This document shows positions 34,406-43,322 of a stretch of DNA of 64,000 nt, one piece after another. The stretch is from a candidate division KSB1 bacterium (GTDB lineage Bacteria > Zhuqueibacterota > Zhuqueibacteria > Zhuqueibacterales > Zhuqueibacteraceae). A model generated the notes under the pieces. That model had not been told where the DNA came from. It searched no databases and saw only the letters and a list, made by a program, of their open reading frames with translations. Numbering within the stretch: position 1 is the first letter of the stretch; the number at the start of each line of letters is the position of its first letter. The stretch is from contig JAPDPX010000004.1 of assembly GCA_034506255.1 (NCBI GenBank), positions 1-64,000 of the forward strand, in the 5' to 3' direction. Position numbers and translations under genes: made by a program.

Positions 34406-35395
34406 ATGGTTGCGAAAAAAATTGTTCTGCTGGTGTGCGCGGCATTGCTGCCGGCGCTTGCCGTGCGGGCGCAGGATCGCGATCTGGAGTTGCGTGACAC
34501 CGCCGGCCGCGGCAAAGTGGGCACCACCGGAATGCAGTTTCTCAAAATCGGGGTGGGGGCACGTGCTGTCGGCCTGGCGGAATCCTTTGTCGCGCTGGCC
34601 AATGATGCCAGCGCGATCTACTACAATCCCGCCGGCCTCACCACGCTCGACAAAAAAGCGGTGTTGCTGAGCCACGTGGAATGGCCGGCCGATATCAACT
34701 ATGAGTTCGGTGCGGTCATTTTGCCGCTGGGGGGGAGGGGCGTGCTGGGCGTGCAGATCGGCATGCTCACCACCGGCGACATGAAAATCACCGTGCCCTA
34801 TCAAGGCTGGACCGGCGGCTATTTCAATGCCAGCGACTGGGTGGTGGGGGTCACTTATGCGAGCCGCCTGACCAACCGTTTCTCCTTCGGCGGCACGGTG
34901 AAATACCTCCGCGAATATATCAGCCATGAGGGTGCGAGTGCGGTGGCACTCGATCTCGGCACGCTGTTCGACATCGGCGTGCGCGGCCTGAGATTCGGCA
35001 TGAACATCAGCAATTTTGGCCCGGACGCCAGATACTTCCGCGAACAATTCTCCCTGCCCATCGATTTCCGTCTGGGTGTAATCATGGATCTCTATCGCAA
35101 CGGGTCCAGCCGTCTGGTGGTCACCATGCAGGGCAACCATCCCAATGACAATGTTGAACAGTTGGCTTGGGGGATGGAGTACAGCCTGAAAGAGCTGGTC
35201 GCGTTGCGTGCCGGGTATCGCACCAATTTGGAATTGGAAAAGCTCGACAGAGTCGATGAGCCGTTCGAGGGCTTTTCGTTCGGCGCCGGCGCCGCCTTCG
35301 GGCTTTCCGGTGTGCATGCCCGTCTCGATTATGCCTATTCTGATTTTGGATTTCTCACAACGGCGCAACGCTTCTCGCTGGCGCTGGAGTTTTGA
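34406..35395 (+). CDS. PorV/PorQ family outer-membrane protein, module A
   Basis: This 329-residue barrel protein has a signal peptide ending near RAQ. The family signature is GTTGMQFLKIGVGARAVGLAES with DASAIYYNPAGL, and the barrel strands end in RFSLALEF with terminal phenylalanine. PorV proteins of T9SS collect cargo from the translocon and hand it to the attachment complex; related paralogues may serve single cargos. The ATG at 34406 follows GGGAGC by a few bases. Its position right after the two secreted proteins suggests it serves their export or anchoring. Confidence 0.87.
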   Translation: MVAKKIVLLVCAALLPALAVRAQDRDLELRDTAGRGKVGTTGMQFLKIGVGARAVGLAESFVALANDASAIYYNPAGLTTLDKKAVLLSHVEWPADINYEFGAVILPLGGRGVLGVQIGMLTTGDMKITVPYQGWTGGYFNASDWVVGVTYASRLTNRFSFGGTVKYLREYISHEGASAVALDLGTLFDIGVRGLRFGMNISNFGPDARYFREQFSLPIDFRLGVIMDLYRNGSSRLVVTMQGNHPNDNVEQLAWGMEYSLKELVALRAGYRTNLELEKLDRVDEPFEGFSFGAGAAFGLSGVHARLDYAYSDFGFLTTAQRFSLALEF

Positions 35396-35730
35396 GTCAT
35401 TGCAGGATGTTTACGAAGATGCCATGGCGCAGACTTCCCTGCCTGCAGACAAGATGATGATGTCTGCGCGAAGTCCTCACATGTAACTGAGGCATTGCCA
35501 GACAAGCGGTGCGTGCGGCGAATGTGTGCAGGAACTTTTTGCCGCATCCGGGCCGTTGTCGATGCCCTTCAAGAGAAGTCACAACAGGGGATTTTTCGAA
35601 ATCCCGGCACAGCCAGGAGGGCGCCTGTCTGAATGGATTGCTGCTTAACGGTGTGCTGCCACCGTGCCGGCAGGCCATGAAAAAGCCGGCGCCCGGTGCA
35701 GCGGCATGAAGAAAACTCGGAGTGACCGCC
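35396..35730. other. Gap with a palindromic repeat
   Basis: No gene was seen. The repeat at 35421-35469 lies soon after the PorV-like gene and could also act as a terminator or mRNA-stabilising hairpin. Confidence 0.5.
35421..35469 (+). repeat. Small palindromic repeat, CTGCCTGCAGACAA family
   Basis: GCGCAGAC (35427-35434) pairs with GTCTGCGC (35462-35469), and an inner GCAGAC can compete for the same arm. The CCATGGCGC and TCCCTGCCTGCAGACAA parts match the inverted copy at 16158-16200. Confidence 0.6.
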
Positions 35731-36843
35731 ATGTTGGCGTTCCGGAAAATTTGGTTCATGATGAGCTGGCCCCTGGGGATGGCGGGGTTGTTCCTGGGTT
35801 GCGGCAGCGGGGAATTGCCCACTGCGGTGCAACAGCCTCAGGAACTTTACGCCCCTTTTGTCAAGCAGGGCCCGGTGCTCGATGGCCGTGCGCTTGATGC
35901 GGTTTGGCAGAAGGCCACGGGCTACCGGGTTTTCCTCGATGCCAAAAGCGGCGGGGTGAATCTGCCGGCGGAGGGTCTGCTGGTCGACTTCAAAGCGGTG
36001 TGGTGGCAGGAAACCCAAATCGACACCGCGCGGCAGGACACCTTGAATGTGATTTATGTCGGCTTTCTGGCAACCTGGCCGGATGCCAGCAAGAGTTTGC
36101 AGCGCAAAACCTGGACCTACAATCCCGCCGAGTCGCGCTGGGTGCGCAACAGTCAGGGTTCGGACTGGCTGTTTCTTTATTGGCATGGTCTCAGCAAAGA
36201 CACCGACATTTGGCTGTGGGATGCCGCCACCACCAATCCCATGGGATATTTTCAGGACATGACGCTCGAGGGCTTTCAGAGCGGCCGCACGATCCAGCCG
36301 TATTTGCTGCGCGTCGACGGTTTGAATTTCTACAATGATGCCGGCACCAGCCGCAACACTTGGGATGAGAATTACGACGACAACCGCACCCCCCGCGACC
36401 TCAGCGATGACCGGCCGCGTTATGCCTGGAAAAATGATCCCGCGACGACGCCGCCGGGGCTGCCGCCGGTTTACTCCGATGCCAGTGAGAACAGACTGTT
36501 TCTGCTGGAGTCCGAGGCGGCGCCACTGGCCGGCAGCGCTTATGCCACACCCCAGGCTGCGGTGACGGTGCCCGGTCATGTGTTGGAGACGCCGAGCGGC
36601 GGCTCGGCTGACATTCGCTGTTACGGCCGCCACGAAAACGGCCGCTGGACGCTGGAGTTCGTGCGCAAGGCCACCGGCTCGGAGAACAGCGATATTCCGT
36701 TCAACCCCAAGGCGCGCTTTTTCTCGCAAGTCTTTTCGGTTGTATTGGGCAACGACACCCCGATGCCTTTTGAAGACGGGGCCACGGCCTTCACCATCAC
36801 CAACACCGTGCAATTGACGTTTCAGTTCGTTTTCGAGGAATAA
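35731..36843 (+). CDS. Lipoprotein with ethylbenzene-dehydrogenase-like haem-binding domain
   Basis: This 370-residue protein has a lipoprotein signal (LFLGCGSG). The mature part opens with APFVKQGPVLDGRALDAVWQKA, like the DG.LDE..W start of EB_dh/CBM9-type domains. It continues VWWQETQID, LNVIYVGFLATWPDASKSLQRKTW and WLFLYWHG, and ends with a CYGRHENGRWTLEFVRKATG strand. These fit the EB_dh family, found as cytochrome subunits beside DMSO-reductase-type enzymes and also in haem-free sensors. Haem binding here is unproven. The ATG at 35731 has GGAG nine bases upstream; a GTG at 35722 is also possible. The next lipoprotein gene follows after 3 bp. Confidence 0.7.
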   Translation: MLAFRKIWFMMSWPLGMAGLFLGCGSGELPTAVQQPQELYAPFVKQGPVLDGRALDAVWQKATGYRVFLDAKSGGVNLPAEGLLVDFKAVWWQETQIDTARQDTLNVIYVGFLATWPDASKSLQRKTWTYNPAESRWVRNSQGSDWLFLYWHGLSKDTDIWLWDAATTNPMGYFQDMTLEGFQSGRTIQPYLLRVDGLNFYNDAGTSRNTWDENYDDNRTPRDLSDDRPRYAWKNDPATTPPGLPPVYSDASENRLFLLESEAAPLAGSAYATPQAAVTVPGHVLETPSGGSADIRCYGRHENGRWTLEFVRKATGSENSDIPFNPKARFFSQVFSVVLGNDTPMPFEDGATAFTITNTVQLTFQFVFEE

Positions 36844-36846
36844 GCC

Positions 36847-38055
36847 ATGATGCCAATGCTGCGCCCGACTTTCTCCGCCGGTGCACTGGCGGTGCTCACC
36901 GCCCTGCTGTTGTCCTGCAACAGGCAGCCGACGCAGCAGGGCATACTCAGCGGCAGCCAGCCGCCCGAAACCGCCTTTGCGCCCACGCCGCTCGACGGCT
37001 CGCAAAACAATCCCTTCAAGCTGCGGTTGGAGTGGCACGGTAATGATGCCGACGGCATCATTCAAGGTTATGAATACCGCGTGCAGGGCCCCCTGTTCGA
37101 CAACACCTGGCAATACACCAAGTCATTTTTTGTGAATTTCAAATTTCGCGAGGGCTGGTACACCGTCGAGGTGCGCGCGGTGGACAACACCGGCACCGTC
37201 GACCCCACGCCGGCGCGCCGGCGCTTTCACGTCTCCGGCCCGACCTTCGATCGCGGCATTCTGCTGCTGGATGACGACCCCAATGGCCAATTCGAACAGG
37301 CGTCGGATGCTTTTTATGATTCACTGATGATTGCCGCGGGTTATCGCAACTACACTTTTTGGGATTATCAAGCCCGCTTCGCGACACAGAAGCCGCGGTT
37401 TACGACCACCCCCAATGACACCGACGCCACCGGTGCGCCGGTCATCGGACTGGGTGCCTTTTCCACCATCATCTGGTGCACCAACGCCACCGGCAATTTG
37501 GGTTTGAACGACCGTCTGGTGCAGGATTATCTGGACATGGGCGGCAACCTTTGGGTGGCGGGCAGCGACCCGTTGCAATCACTTTCCGGCCGCTCGCCCA
37601 CCGGCCTGGATCTCGCGCTCAATTCCACGGGCTACAAATATTTTCACGTGCTGCGCGCCAAGGCCGCCGATCTCAATCTCGATTGGCTGCTGAGCAGCGA
37701 CAGCAGCTTCCCCGATTTGACAACGAGCTATCAGGTGCCGCGCACCACGGTTTTCCAGTACCTGAGCACACGGGTCAATCAGCTCATCCCGCAACCCGAT
37801 GCCAGGGCGGTTTATGTGTTCAGCAACAACTATTATCGCGACCTCCGGCGGTCGCTCGATATCAACAGTGAAGAATTTGCCGGCACGCCCTGCGCGATCA
37901 TTTATTCCGGCAGCGGCTACAAAACCGTCCTGTTCGGCTTTCCATTGGTTGCAGTGTCACGTGTCGGGTCCGTCACGGTGAATCTCATCAACACTCGGGC
38001 GATGGCGAAGACCGTGGAGCAGATTCTGGCCAACGTATTCGGTGAGCCGCGCTGA
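36847..38055 (+). CDS. Lipoprotein with Ig-like and GATase1-like domains, module A
   Basis: The 402-residue precursor has a lipobox (LLLSCN). An Ig/FN3-like domain (about 45-130; LRLEWHGNDADGIIQGYEYRV, YTVEVRAVDNTGTVDPTPARR) is followed by an alpha/beta domain (about 135-395). That domain has ILLLDDDPNG, YTFWDYQ, STIIWCTNATG, YLDMGGNLWVAGSD and TVLFGFPL, a pattern like class I glutamine-amidotransferase/ThuA-type folds. I see no conserved catalytic Cys. The gene at 46735 has the same two-domain plan and the same motifs. It is probably anchored to the outer membrane beside the receptor. The role is unknown. Confidence 0.7.
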   Translation: MMPMLRPTFSAGALAVLTALLLSCNRQPTQQGILSGSQPPETAFAPTPLDGSQNNPFKLRLEWHGNDADGIIQGYEYRVQGPLFDNTWQYTKSFFVNFKFREGWYTVEVRAVDNTGTVDPTPARRRFHVSGPTFDRGILLLDDDPNGQFEQASDAFYDSLMIAAGYRNYTFWDYQARFATQKPRFTTTPNDTDATGAPVIGLGAFSTIIWCTNATGNLGLNDRLVQDYLDMGGNLWVAGSDPLQSLSGRSPTGLDLALNSTGYKYFHVLRAKAADLNLDWLLSSDSSFPDLTTSYQVPRTTVFQYLSTRVNQLIPQPDARAVYVFSNNYYRDLRRSLDINSEEFAGTPCAIIYSGSGYKTVLFGFPLVAVSRVGSVTVNLINTRAMAKTVEQILANVFGEPR

Positions 38056-38069
38056 AACTTCGCTCTCCC

Positions 38070-39554
38070 ATGCAAACATATTCCGGGCAAAAGCCGACCG
38101 CCAGCAGAGGGGGTTTCTGCAGAAAGGTGAGGCCATTTTTGTTGCCGGGCAGTGCTCAGCAGAGGGTGCCCGGGAGCAGACAGGCTGCTTCCGAGCGCGG
38201 GGTTGGAGGAAAACGGCGGCTTGTCTGGCCGATGTTGCTGATATTGCTTCTCCGGCCACTTCTGCCTGCCGTGGATTTGCCTGTTCGCAGTCGGGGGGAG
38301 TTGCGCTTTTATCTGGATACCGCCTCCTTCCGTGGCCCGGCGGGCCGGACGCGGCAGGAGTTTTACACCGAAATTGCCCTGGAGCAATTGTCCTTTCGTC
38401 CGGCGCCGCAGGGATTGCAAAGTGATTTTCAGACTTCGGTGGTGATCGCGGATACCGCCGGGAATATTTTACTGCGTGACGAATGGAAGCAATCCCTCAG
38501 CGCACGCCGCCCGGAGGAGCTGGCAGGACGCATGCTTCCCAATCAATTCGAGCTGTTGCTGGCACCCGGGGTCTACGATCTCACCCTCACTCTCACCGAT
38601 TTGCATTCCCGAAAACAGGGGCACGCTGCCCTGCGATTTCAGGCACACGCCATTCCCACGGACACACTGGCGCTCAGCGATCTGCAGTTGGCCACCAGCA
38701 TCCGGGTGGACAGCACCGGCGGCAAGTTTGCCAAGCACGGTTTCAACGTCATGCCGCATGCCAGCGCCACGTTCAGCAGCAGCCTGCCCCTGCTCTATTT
38801 TTATTTCGAGATTTACAATCTTGCGGCGGCGGACAGTTATGCAGTGCAGTACGCCATCCGCAATGCCAGGGGGGCGGCTCTTCGCACCCTGCCGGCAAAG
38901 CATGCCCGCCAGCCGGGAACCTCCAGCGTTGAAGTCGGCGCCCTTCACGCCGCTTCGTTGCCGGATTCGGTTTGCGTATTGTCGGTGCAGGTGGCGGATC
39001 GCCACAGCGGCGCGGTGGCAACCCACACCAAAACGTTTTATGTCGGCGGGCGTACTGCAGCGGAGGAGAGGGATTCATTGATTGCCCGCCTGCCGGAGCG
39101 TGAGTTCCAGCGGCATCTCGCAGAGATGCAGTATCTGCTGAGCGATGCCGACAGGGAGATGTTGAAATCACTGTCGCCGGTGTTGCAGCGCGCTTATGTC
39201 AGCCAGATTTGGCGGCGCCTGGATCCGGTGCCGGAGACCCCTGTCAATGAATTTCGCGAAGAATATTTTCGGCGGGTGCAATATGCCAATGAGCAATTCA
39301 CCGCGGGCTTCAGCGCCGGCTGGCAAACTGATCGCGGCCGAGTGGCGATCAAGTTCGGCATTCCCAATGAAGTCGAACGCTTTCCGGCGCGCACGCACAG
39401 CAAGCCGTATGAAGTCTGGACTTATTTTCAAGAAGGTCGCAAGCAATTCATTTTCGCCGACCTCGATGGCTTTGGCAAATATGAATTGATCTACTCGAGC
39501 GACGAGCGGGAATTGACCCGCCCCGATTGGAAGAGCTTGATTGGAGTGCGTTGA
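38070..39554 (+). CDS. GWxTD domain protein
   Basis: The C-terminal ~150 residues contain the GWxTD domain: GWQTDRGRVAIKFGIPNEVE, PYEVWTYF and IFADLDGFGKYELIYS. Before it are beta-rich domains (about 75-330). This family is common in FCB and Acidobacteria genomes, often secreted, with no known biochemical role. The frame is 494 codons from 38070, but that ATG lacks a ribosome-binding site. An ATG at 38232 would give 440 residues with a clean signal segment (MLLILLLRPLLPAVDLP), so the true start is uncertain. It appears to close module A, before a hairpin and T tract at 39671. Confidence 0.8.
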   Translation: MQTYSGQKPTASRGGFCRKVRPFLLPGSAQQRVPGSRQAASERGVGGKRRLVWPMLLILLLRPLLPAVDLPVRSRGELRFYLDTASFRGPAGRTRQEFYTEIALEQLSFRPAPQGLQSDFQTSVVIADTAGNILLRDEWKQSLSARRPEELAGRMLPNQFELLLAPGVYDLTLTLTDLHSRKQGHAALRFQAHAIPTDTLALSDLQLATSIRVDSTGGKFAKHGFNVMPHASATFSSSLPLLYFYFEIYNLAAADSYAVQYAIRNARGAALRTLPAKHARQPGTSSVEVGALHAASLPDSVCVLSVQVADRHSGAVATHTKTFYVGGRTAAEERDSLIARLPEREFQRHLAEMQYLLSDADREMLKSLSPVLQRAYVSQIWRRLDPVPETPVNEFREEYFRRVQYANEQFTAGFSAGWQTDRGRVAIKFGIPNEVERFPARTHSKPYEVWTYFQEGRKQFIFADLDGFGKYELIYSSDERELTRPDWKSLIGVR

Positions 39555-40014
39555 GCAGCATGCGCTTGCCCTGGCCGCCCGTGTTGGCGGCCGCGCGATG
39601 ACGCATGCCCGGAAATTTCTCTCCCGTGACCTCCTCTTTTGCTGGCTGAGTGCGGCTGATTTGTCCGCATGAGTGCGGCCACTCTTTTTCAGGACAGGTA
39701 ATTTTTATAAAACTTGTGCAAAATCCCTCCCAAAATTGGTAAAGAATTGCACTGTCAGCGCGGGAAAAATTCGGCGGAGGAAACATGCCATTGAATTTCC
39801 GGTCAGGATGAATCGAAATTCATAGACTTAGGGCGGCACATCCGCCTGCTTCATAGCACCCAGTTACCTGTGAATCAAATGTAATAAATGGTACAGTCTT
39901 TGCGTTTGAAAAATTTTTGTGTGTTTAATAAAGTATTTTTATGCCGTGATTTTATCCCCCCCTTGGCGCATCCTAATTTCGCAGGTTCTACATAACGTTG
40001 CGGAGGAGTTTCCT
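39555..40014. other. AT-rich gap upstream of module B
   Basis: There is a hairpin GGCCGCC/GGCGGCC (39573-39592), then the terminator at 39671. From about 39700 the base composition turns clearly AT-rich (AATAAA-like and T-rich runs near 39885-39945), consistent with a promoter region for module B, though no -35/-10 pair was convincing. The right end has GGAGGAG as ribosome-binding site. Confidence 0.5.
39671..39689 (+). terminator. Terminator closing module A
   Basis: GAGTG (39671-39675), loop CGGC, CACTC (39680-39684) and then TTTTT form a small but typical hairpin with U tract, 117 bp after the GWxTD gene. Confidence 0.5.
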
Positions 40015-43000
40015 ATGAGAAATGCGCGTTTAGGCAGTGTTATGGTCATCTTGACCATGCTTCTGGTGGGCGCCGCCGCAGTATTTGCCGGCACTACTGG
40101 AAAAATTGCTGGCAAGGTTATCGACAAGGAGACGGGTTTTCCGCTGCCTTCAGCCACTGTGATTCTGGTCGGCACGACTCTGGGTGCGGCCACTGACATC
40201 AATGGCGAATATTACATCCTGAACATCCCACCCGGGGTTTACGATGTCAAAGCTTCGATTATTGGTTACACCGCAGTGGTGGAAAAAGGGGTGCGGGTCT
40301 CGGCGGATTTGACAACCACCAAGAATTTCGCGCTGTCCTCCGAAACCCTGCAACTGGGCGATGTGGTCGAGGTCATTGCCGAACGGCCCCTGATCCAAAA
40401 GGATGTCACGGCCTCCTCGAAAGTTTCCACCAGCGATCAAATTCAGTCGCTGCCGATCACCACCGTGAATGATGCGGTGGCGCTGAGCGCGGGCGCGCAG
40501 GGGCAGGGCAACAACCTGCACATGCGCGGCGGTCGCGCCGGTGAGGTCGCCTATCTGGTGGACGGGGTGAGCATCGAAGACCCGCAAACGCGCACCATCG
40601 GGTTGACCGTCGGCCGCTCCGCGCTGAGCGAGTTGCAGATCATCTCCGGCGGTTTCAATGCGGAATACGGCAATGCGCAGTCGGGCATCATCCTGCTCAA
40701 CACCCAGGAGGGGAAGCGCGAGTATTCCGGCCACGTTTTCATGCAGACCGACCACTTCGGCGACAGCGGCCTGGGCGAGAGTGCGCAAAACTTCGACTGG
40801 CTGGAAGCGAGTCTCGGTGGTCCAGAACCCATCACCACGAACCTGCTGCCGCAACTCGGCCTCAAGATCCCCGGTTACATGACGCTGTTCCTGCAGGGTG
40901 AAACCCGGCTCTCGGACCGTGCCAGTTATCATCCTGACGCCATGAGGCGGCTCAATGACAAGTCGGTGATCAAGGAGTCGCCCAAGCTCAACACCTCCGA
41001 GGCGCTGCGCAACGAAACCATCTTCGGCAGTCTGCTCGGCCTGGGTGGGAAGCGCGAATCCGTGCGCAACAACTGGGAATCCAAGCTGCTGTGGCAAATG
41101 GCGCCCAACAAGAAGTTGACCTTCGGTTTCCGCGGCAACTCCGACAACACGCATGGCTGGACCTTCCGCTTCGCCCGTGACGTGCGCGAGCTGGTGGCGG
41201 AAAGCCATCGTCTGGGCATCAGCGATCTGGTTGATCAGGACAGCGACGGCCGGCGGGATGAAGAGCTGCTCGATGGCATTGACAATGATGGCGACGGCCG
41301 CATCGACGAAGACACCAACCTCGCCCCCAATTACTATCTGGGCGACTTTGCCTGGGGCATCGACAACGATGGCGACGGCCGCACCGATGAAGAAGCCCTC
41401 AATGACCTCGATGATGACGGCGACGGCCGCAAGGATGAAGATTTGCAGCCTTATGACTGGAAGGGGTATGACCACATTTCGCGTGGGGAGTTCCGCGCCA
41501 ATCAGTTCACCATCAATTGGACCCACACCCTCACCAGCAAAACCTTTTATGAGGTCAAATTCGGCCGCTTCCACACTTTCTCCGGCTCGCTGCCAAAGCT
41601 CGGCAAGGATGGCCGCTCCCGTTCCAGCTTCGAAGAGCTGGATGCCTGGATCGCGGAATATGACCGCGTCCTGGCGCTCTACGGCCAGGATCGCGTGCCG
41701 GAATTCATCGAGCCGTATCGCGGCTTTGGCACCCCGGCGGAACGCTTCACGGATTTGAATGGCAACGGCGACTATGATGCCGGTGAACCCTTTGAAGACT
41801 ACGATGGCGACGGCCTGTATGATTTGAACAACGATCCCGACCGTCGCAATGCCAACCAAAACTGGTTCCTGGAAGGCGCCACCCATCCCTTCCGCGGCCA
41901 AAACATCAACGGCGGTTACTGGGCCGCCGATCGCGCCGGTTTCAACAAACGCTCCTCGACCACTTATTCTTTGAAGTTCGATCTCACCAGCCAGATCACC
42001 AAGAATCACCAGATCAAGACCGGCTTTGAAGCCAACTACTTCGAACTGAAGAACGCCAGCCGGCAGTTGCTCGGGCCTTATGACGGCCGCGGTCTGTTCG
42101 GCAACTCCTACTCCGTTTATCCCAACTGGCAGGCGGCTTACCTGCAGGACAAGATGGAGTTCAGCACGGCCATCGTGAATCTGGGTGTGCGTTTCGAGCG
42201 TTTCGATCAGGGCGAACAGGTTGCCTATCAGGACACTTCGGTGGGTGTGCCGCGCTTCACAATTCCCAAAACCAAGTGGAGCATTTTGCCGCGTGTCGGC
42301 TTCTCCTTCCCGGTCACTGATCGCGACATGTTCTACTTCAGCTACGGTCACTTCTTCCAGCGGCCGCAGTTGACCAATGTGTTCAACCAGGTCAACCAGC
42401 GCATCGACAGCCCGAACTCGATCGTCGGCAATCCCAATCTCGATCCCGAGCAGACCATTCAGTACGAATTCGGCATTCGCCGCCAGGTCGGTTTGAACAC
42501 CCTGTTCTCCATCACCGGCTTCTTCAAGGACATCGACAACCTGCTGCAGATCCGCCAGGAGTTCGATGCGGCCGGCAACACCTTCTACACCTATCAGAAC
42601 GACACCTACGGCACGGTGAAAGGTCTGGAGCTTGCGCTGCAACAGCGTGCCGGCCGTTTCTTTTCGGGGGATGCCACCTACACCTTCCAGGTGGCAAAGG
42701 CGACTCATTCCGATCCGCGCGACACCTATGACACGCTCGAAATCATCGACGGCGTGGAATTCCCGGCCGATTGGGATCAGCGCCATCGCGTGGTGCTGAA
42801 TCTCGACTTTCACTACGGCAAGGGCGAGGGTCCGAAGCTGGGCAATTTCCCGCTGCTCGAGAATTGGAACGTGAACTTCCTGGCACAATACGCCACGGGC
42901 ATGCCCTACACGCCCCAGACACTCAGCGGAGCCACGCTGGTGCCGCTCACCAACTCCAAGCGCTATCCCGAAACCTTCAATGTGGACATGCGCATGCGCC

Positions 43001-43248
43001 GGTTCTTCAACCTGACTTCCGGCGTACGGGCGGGCATCATTTTCGAAGTGCAAAACCTGTTCAACCGCCTCAATCCCATTTCCCCGGATGATGGCGGTAT
43101 CGTGGATGCTTATCGCAACCTGATCGGTTTCAGCAACTCCGGCACTTCGCGCACGCGCAACTACGGTGGTTTCGCGAATTCGGCGCCGAATCCGGCGGCA
43201 TGGCAAAACGGCCGCATGATTCGCATCGGGTTCACCACCGAATTCTAA
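40015..43248 (+). CDS. TonB-dependent receptor, module B, with Asp-rich repeats
   Basis: A 1077-residue receptor. It has a signal peptide, a carboxypeptidase-regulatory-like domain (about 28-120; GKIAGKVIDKETGFPLPSATV), a plug (about 125-245; MRGGRAGEVAYLVDGVSIED and NAEYGNAQSG), and a barrel ending MIRIGFTTEF. Between about 403 and 483 an insertion holds four repeats of the D-x-DxDGRxDE form (for example DGIDNDGDGRIDEDTN); a further DLNGNGDYDAGEP...DYDGDGLYD block is near 580-605. These look like calcium-binding loops and probably face the cell exterior. The start at 40015 has GGAGGAG upstream. The next gene carries similar repeats. Confidence 0.92.
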   Translation: MRNARLGSVMVILTMLLVGAAAVFAGTTGKIAGKVIDKETGFPLPSATVILVGTTLGAATDINGEYYILNIPPGVYDVKASIIGYTAVVEKGVRVSADLTTTKNFALSSETLQLGDVVEVIAERPLIQKDVTASSKVSTSDQIQSLPITTVNDAVALSAGAQGQGNNLHMRGGRAGEVAYLVDGVSIEDPQTRTIGLTVGRSALSELQIISGGFNAEYGNAQSGIILLNTQEGKREYSGHVFMQTDHFGDSGLGESAQNFDWLEASLGGPEPITTNLLPQLGLKIPGYMTLFLQGETRLSDRASYHPDAMRRLNDKSVIKESPKLNTSEALRNETIFGSLLGLGGKRESVRNNWESKLLWQMAPNKKLTFGFRGNSDNTHGWTFRFARDVRELVAESHRLGISDLVDQDSDGRRDEELLDGIDNDGDGRIDEDTNLAPNYYLGDFAWGIDNDGDGRTDEEALNDLDDDGDGRKDEDLQPYDWKGYDHISRGEFRANQFTINWTHTLTSKTFYEVKFGRFHTFSGSLPKLGKDGRSRSSFEELDAWIAEYDRVLALYGQDRVPEFIEPYRGFGTPAERFTDLNGNGDYDAGEPFEDYDGDGLYDLNNDPDRRNANQNWFLEGATHPFRGQNINGGYWAADRAGFNKRSSTTYSLKFDLTSQITKNHQIKTGFEANYFELKNASRQLLGPYDGRGLFGNSYSVYPNWQAAYLQDKMEFSTAIVNLGVRFERFDQGEQVAYQDTSVGVPRFTIPKTKWSILPRVGFSFPVTDRDMFYFSYGHFFQRPQLTNVFNQVNQRIDSPNSIVGNPNLDPEQTIQYEFGIRRQVGLNTLFSITGFFKDIDNLLQIRQEFDAAGNTFYTYQNDTYGTVKGLELALQQRAGRFFSGDATYTFQVAKATHSDPRDTYDTLEIIDGVEFPADWDQRHRVVLNLDFHYGKGEGPKLGNFPLLENWNVNFLAQYATGMPYTPQTLSGATLVPLTNSKRYPETFNVDMRMRRFFNLTSGVRAGIIFEVQNLFNRLNPISPDDGGIVDAYRNLIGFSNSGTSRTRNYGGFANSAPNPAAWQNGRMIRIGFTTEF

Positions 43249-43262
43249 TACGACCCAATTCG

Positions 43263-43294
43263 CGCGCCCCGGCGGCCTCGCGGGCCGGGGCGCG
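43263..43294 (+). other. Intercistronic GC-rich hairpin
   Basis: CGCGCCCCGGC (43263-43273) pairs with GCCGGGGCGCG (43284-43294), with no U tract. Between a receptor and its secreted partner, it more likely stabilises mRNA or tunes the expression ratio than ends transcription. Confidence 0.5.
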
Positions 43295-43322
43295 GCGGTT
43301 ATATCAGACGGAAGGAGATTTC

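Noticed and set aside
41225..41465. Dockerin domain in the module B receptor
   Set aside because: The Asp loops resemble dockerin or thrombospondin type 3 sites, but the paired helices and spacing of a dockerin are missing, and it lies inside a receptor barrel.
40150..43206. Open frame of about 1018 codons on minus
   Set aside because: It is antisense to the module B receptor, with no recognisable domain or ribosome-binding site. It is a composition artefact.
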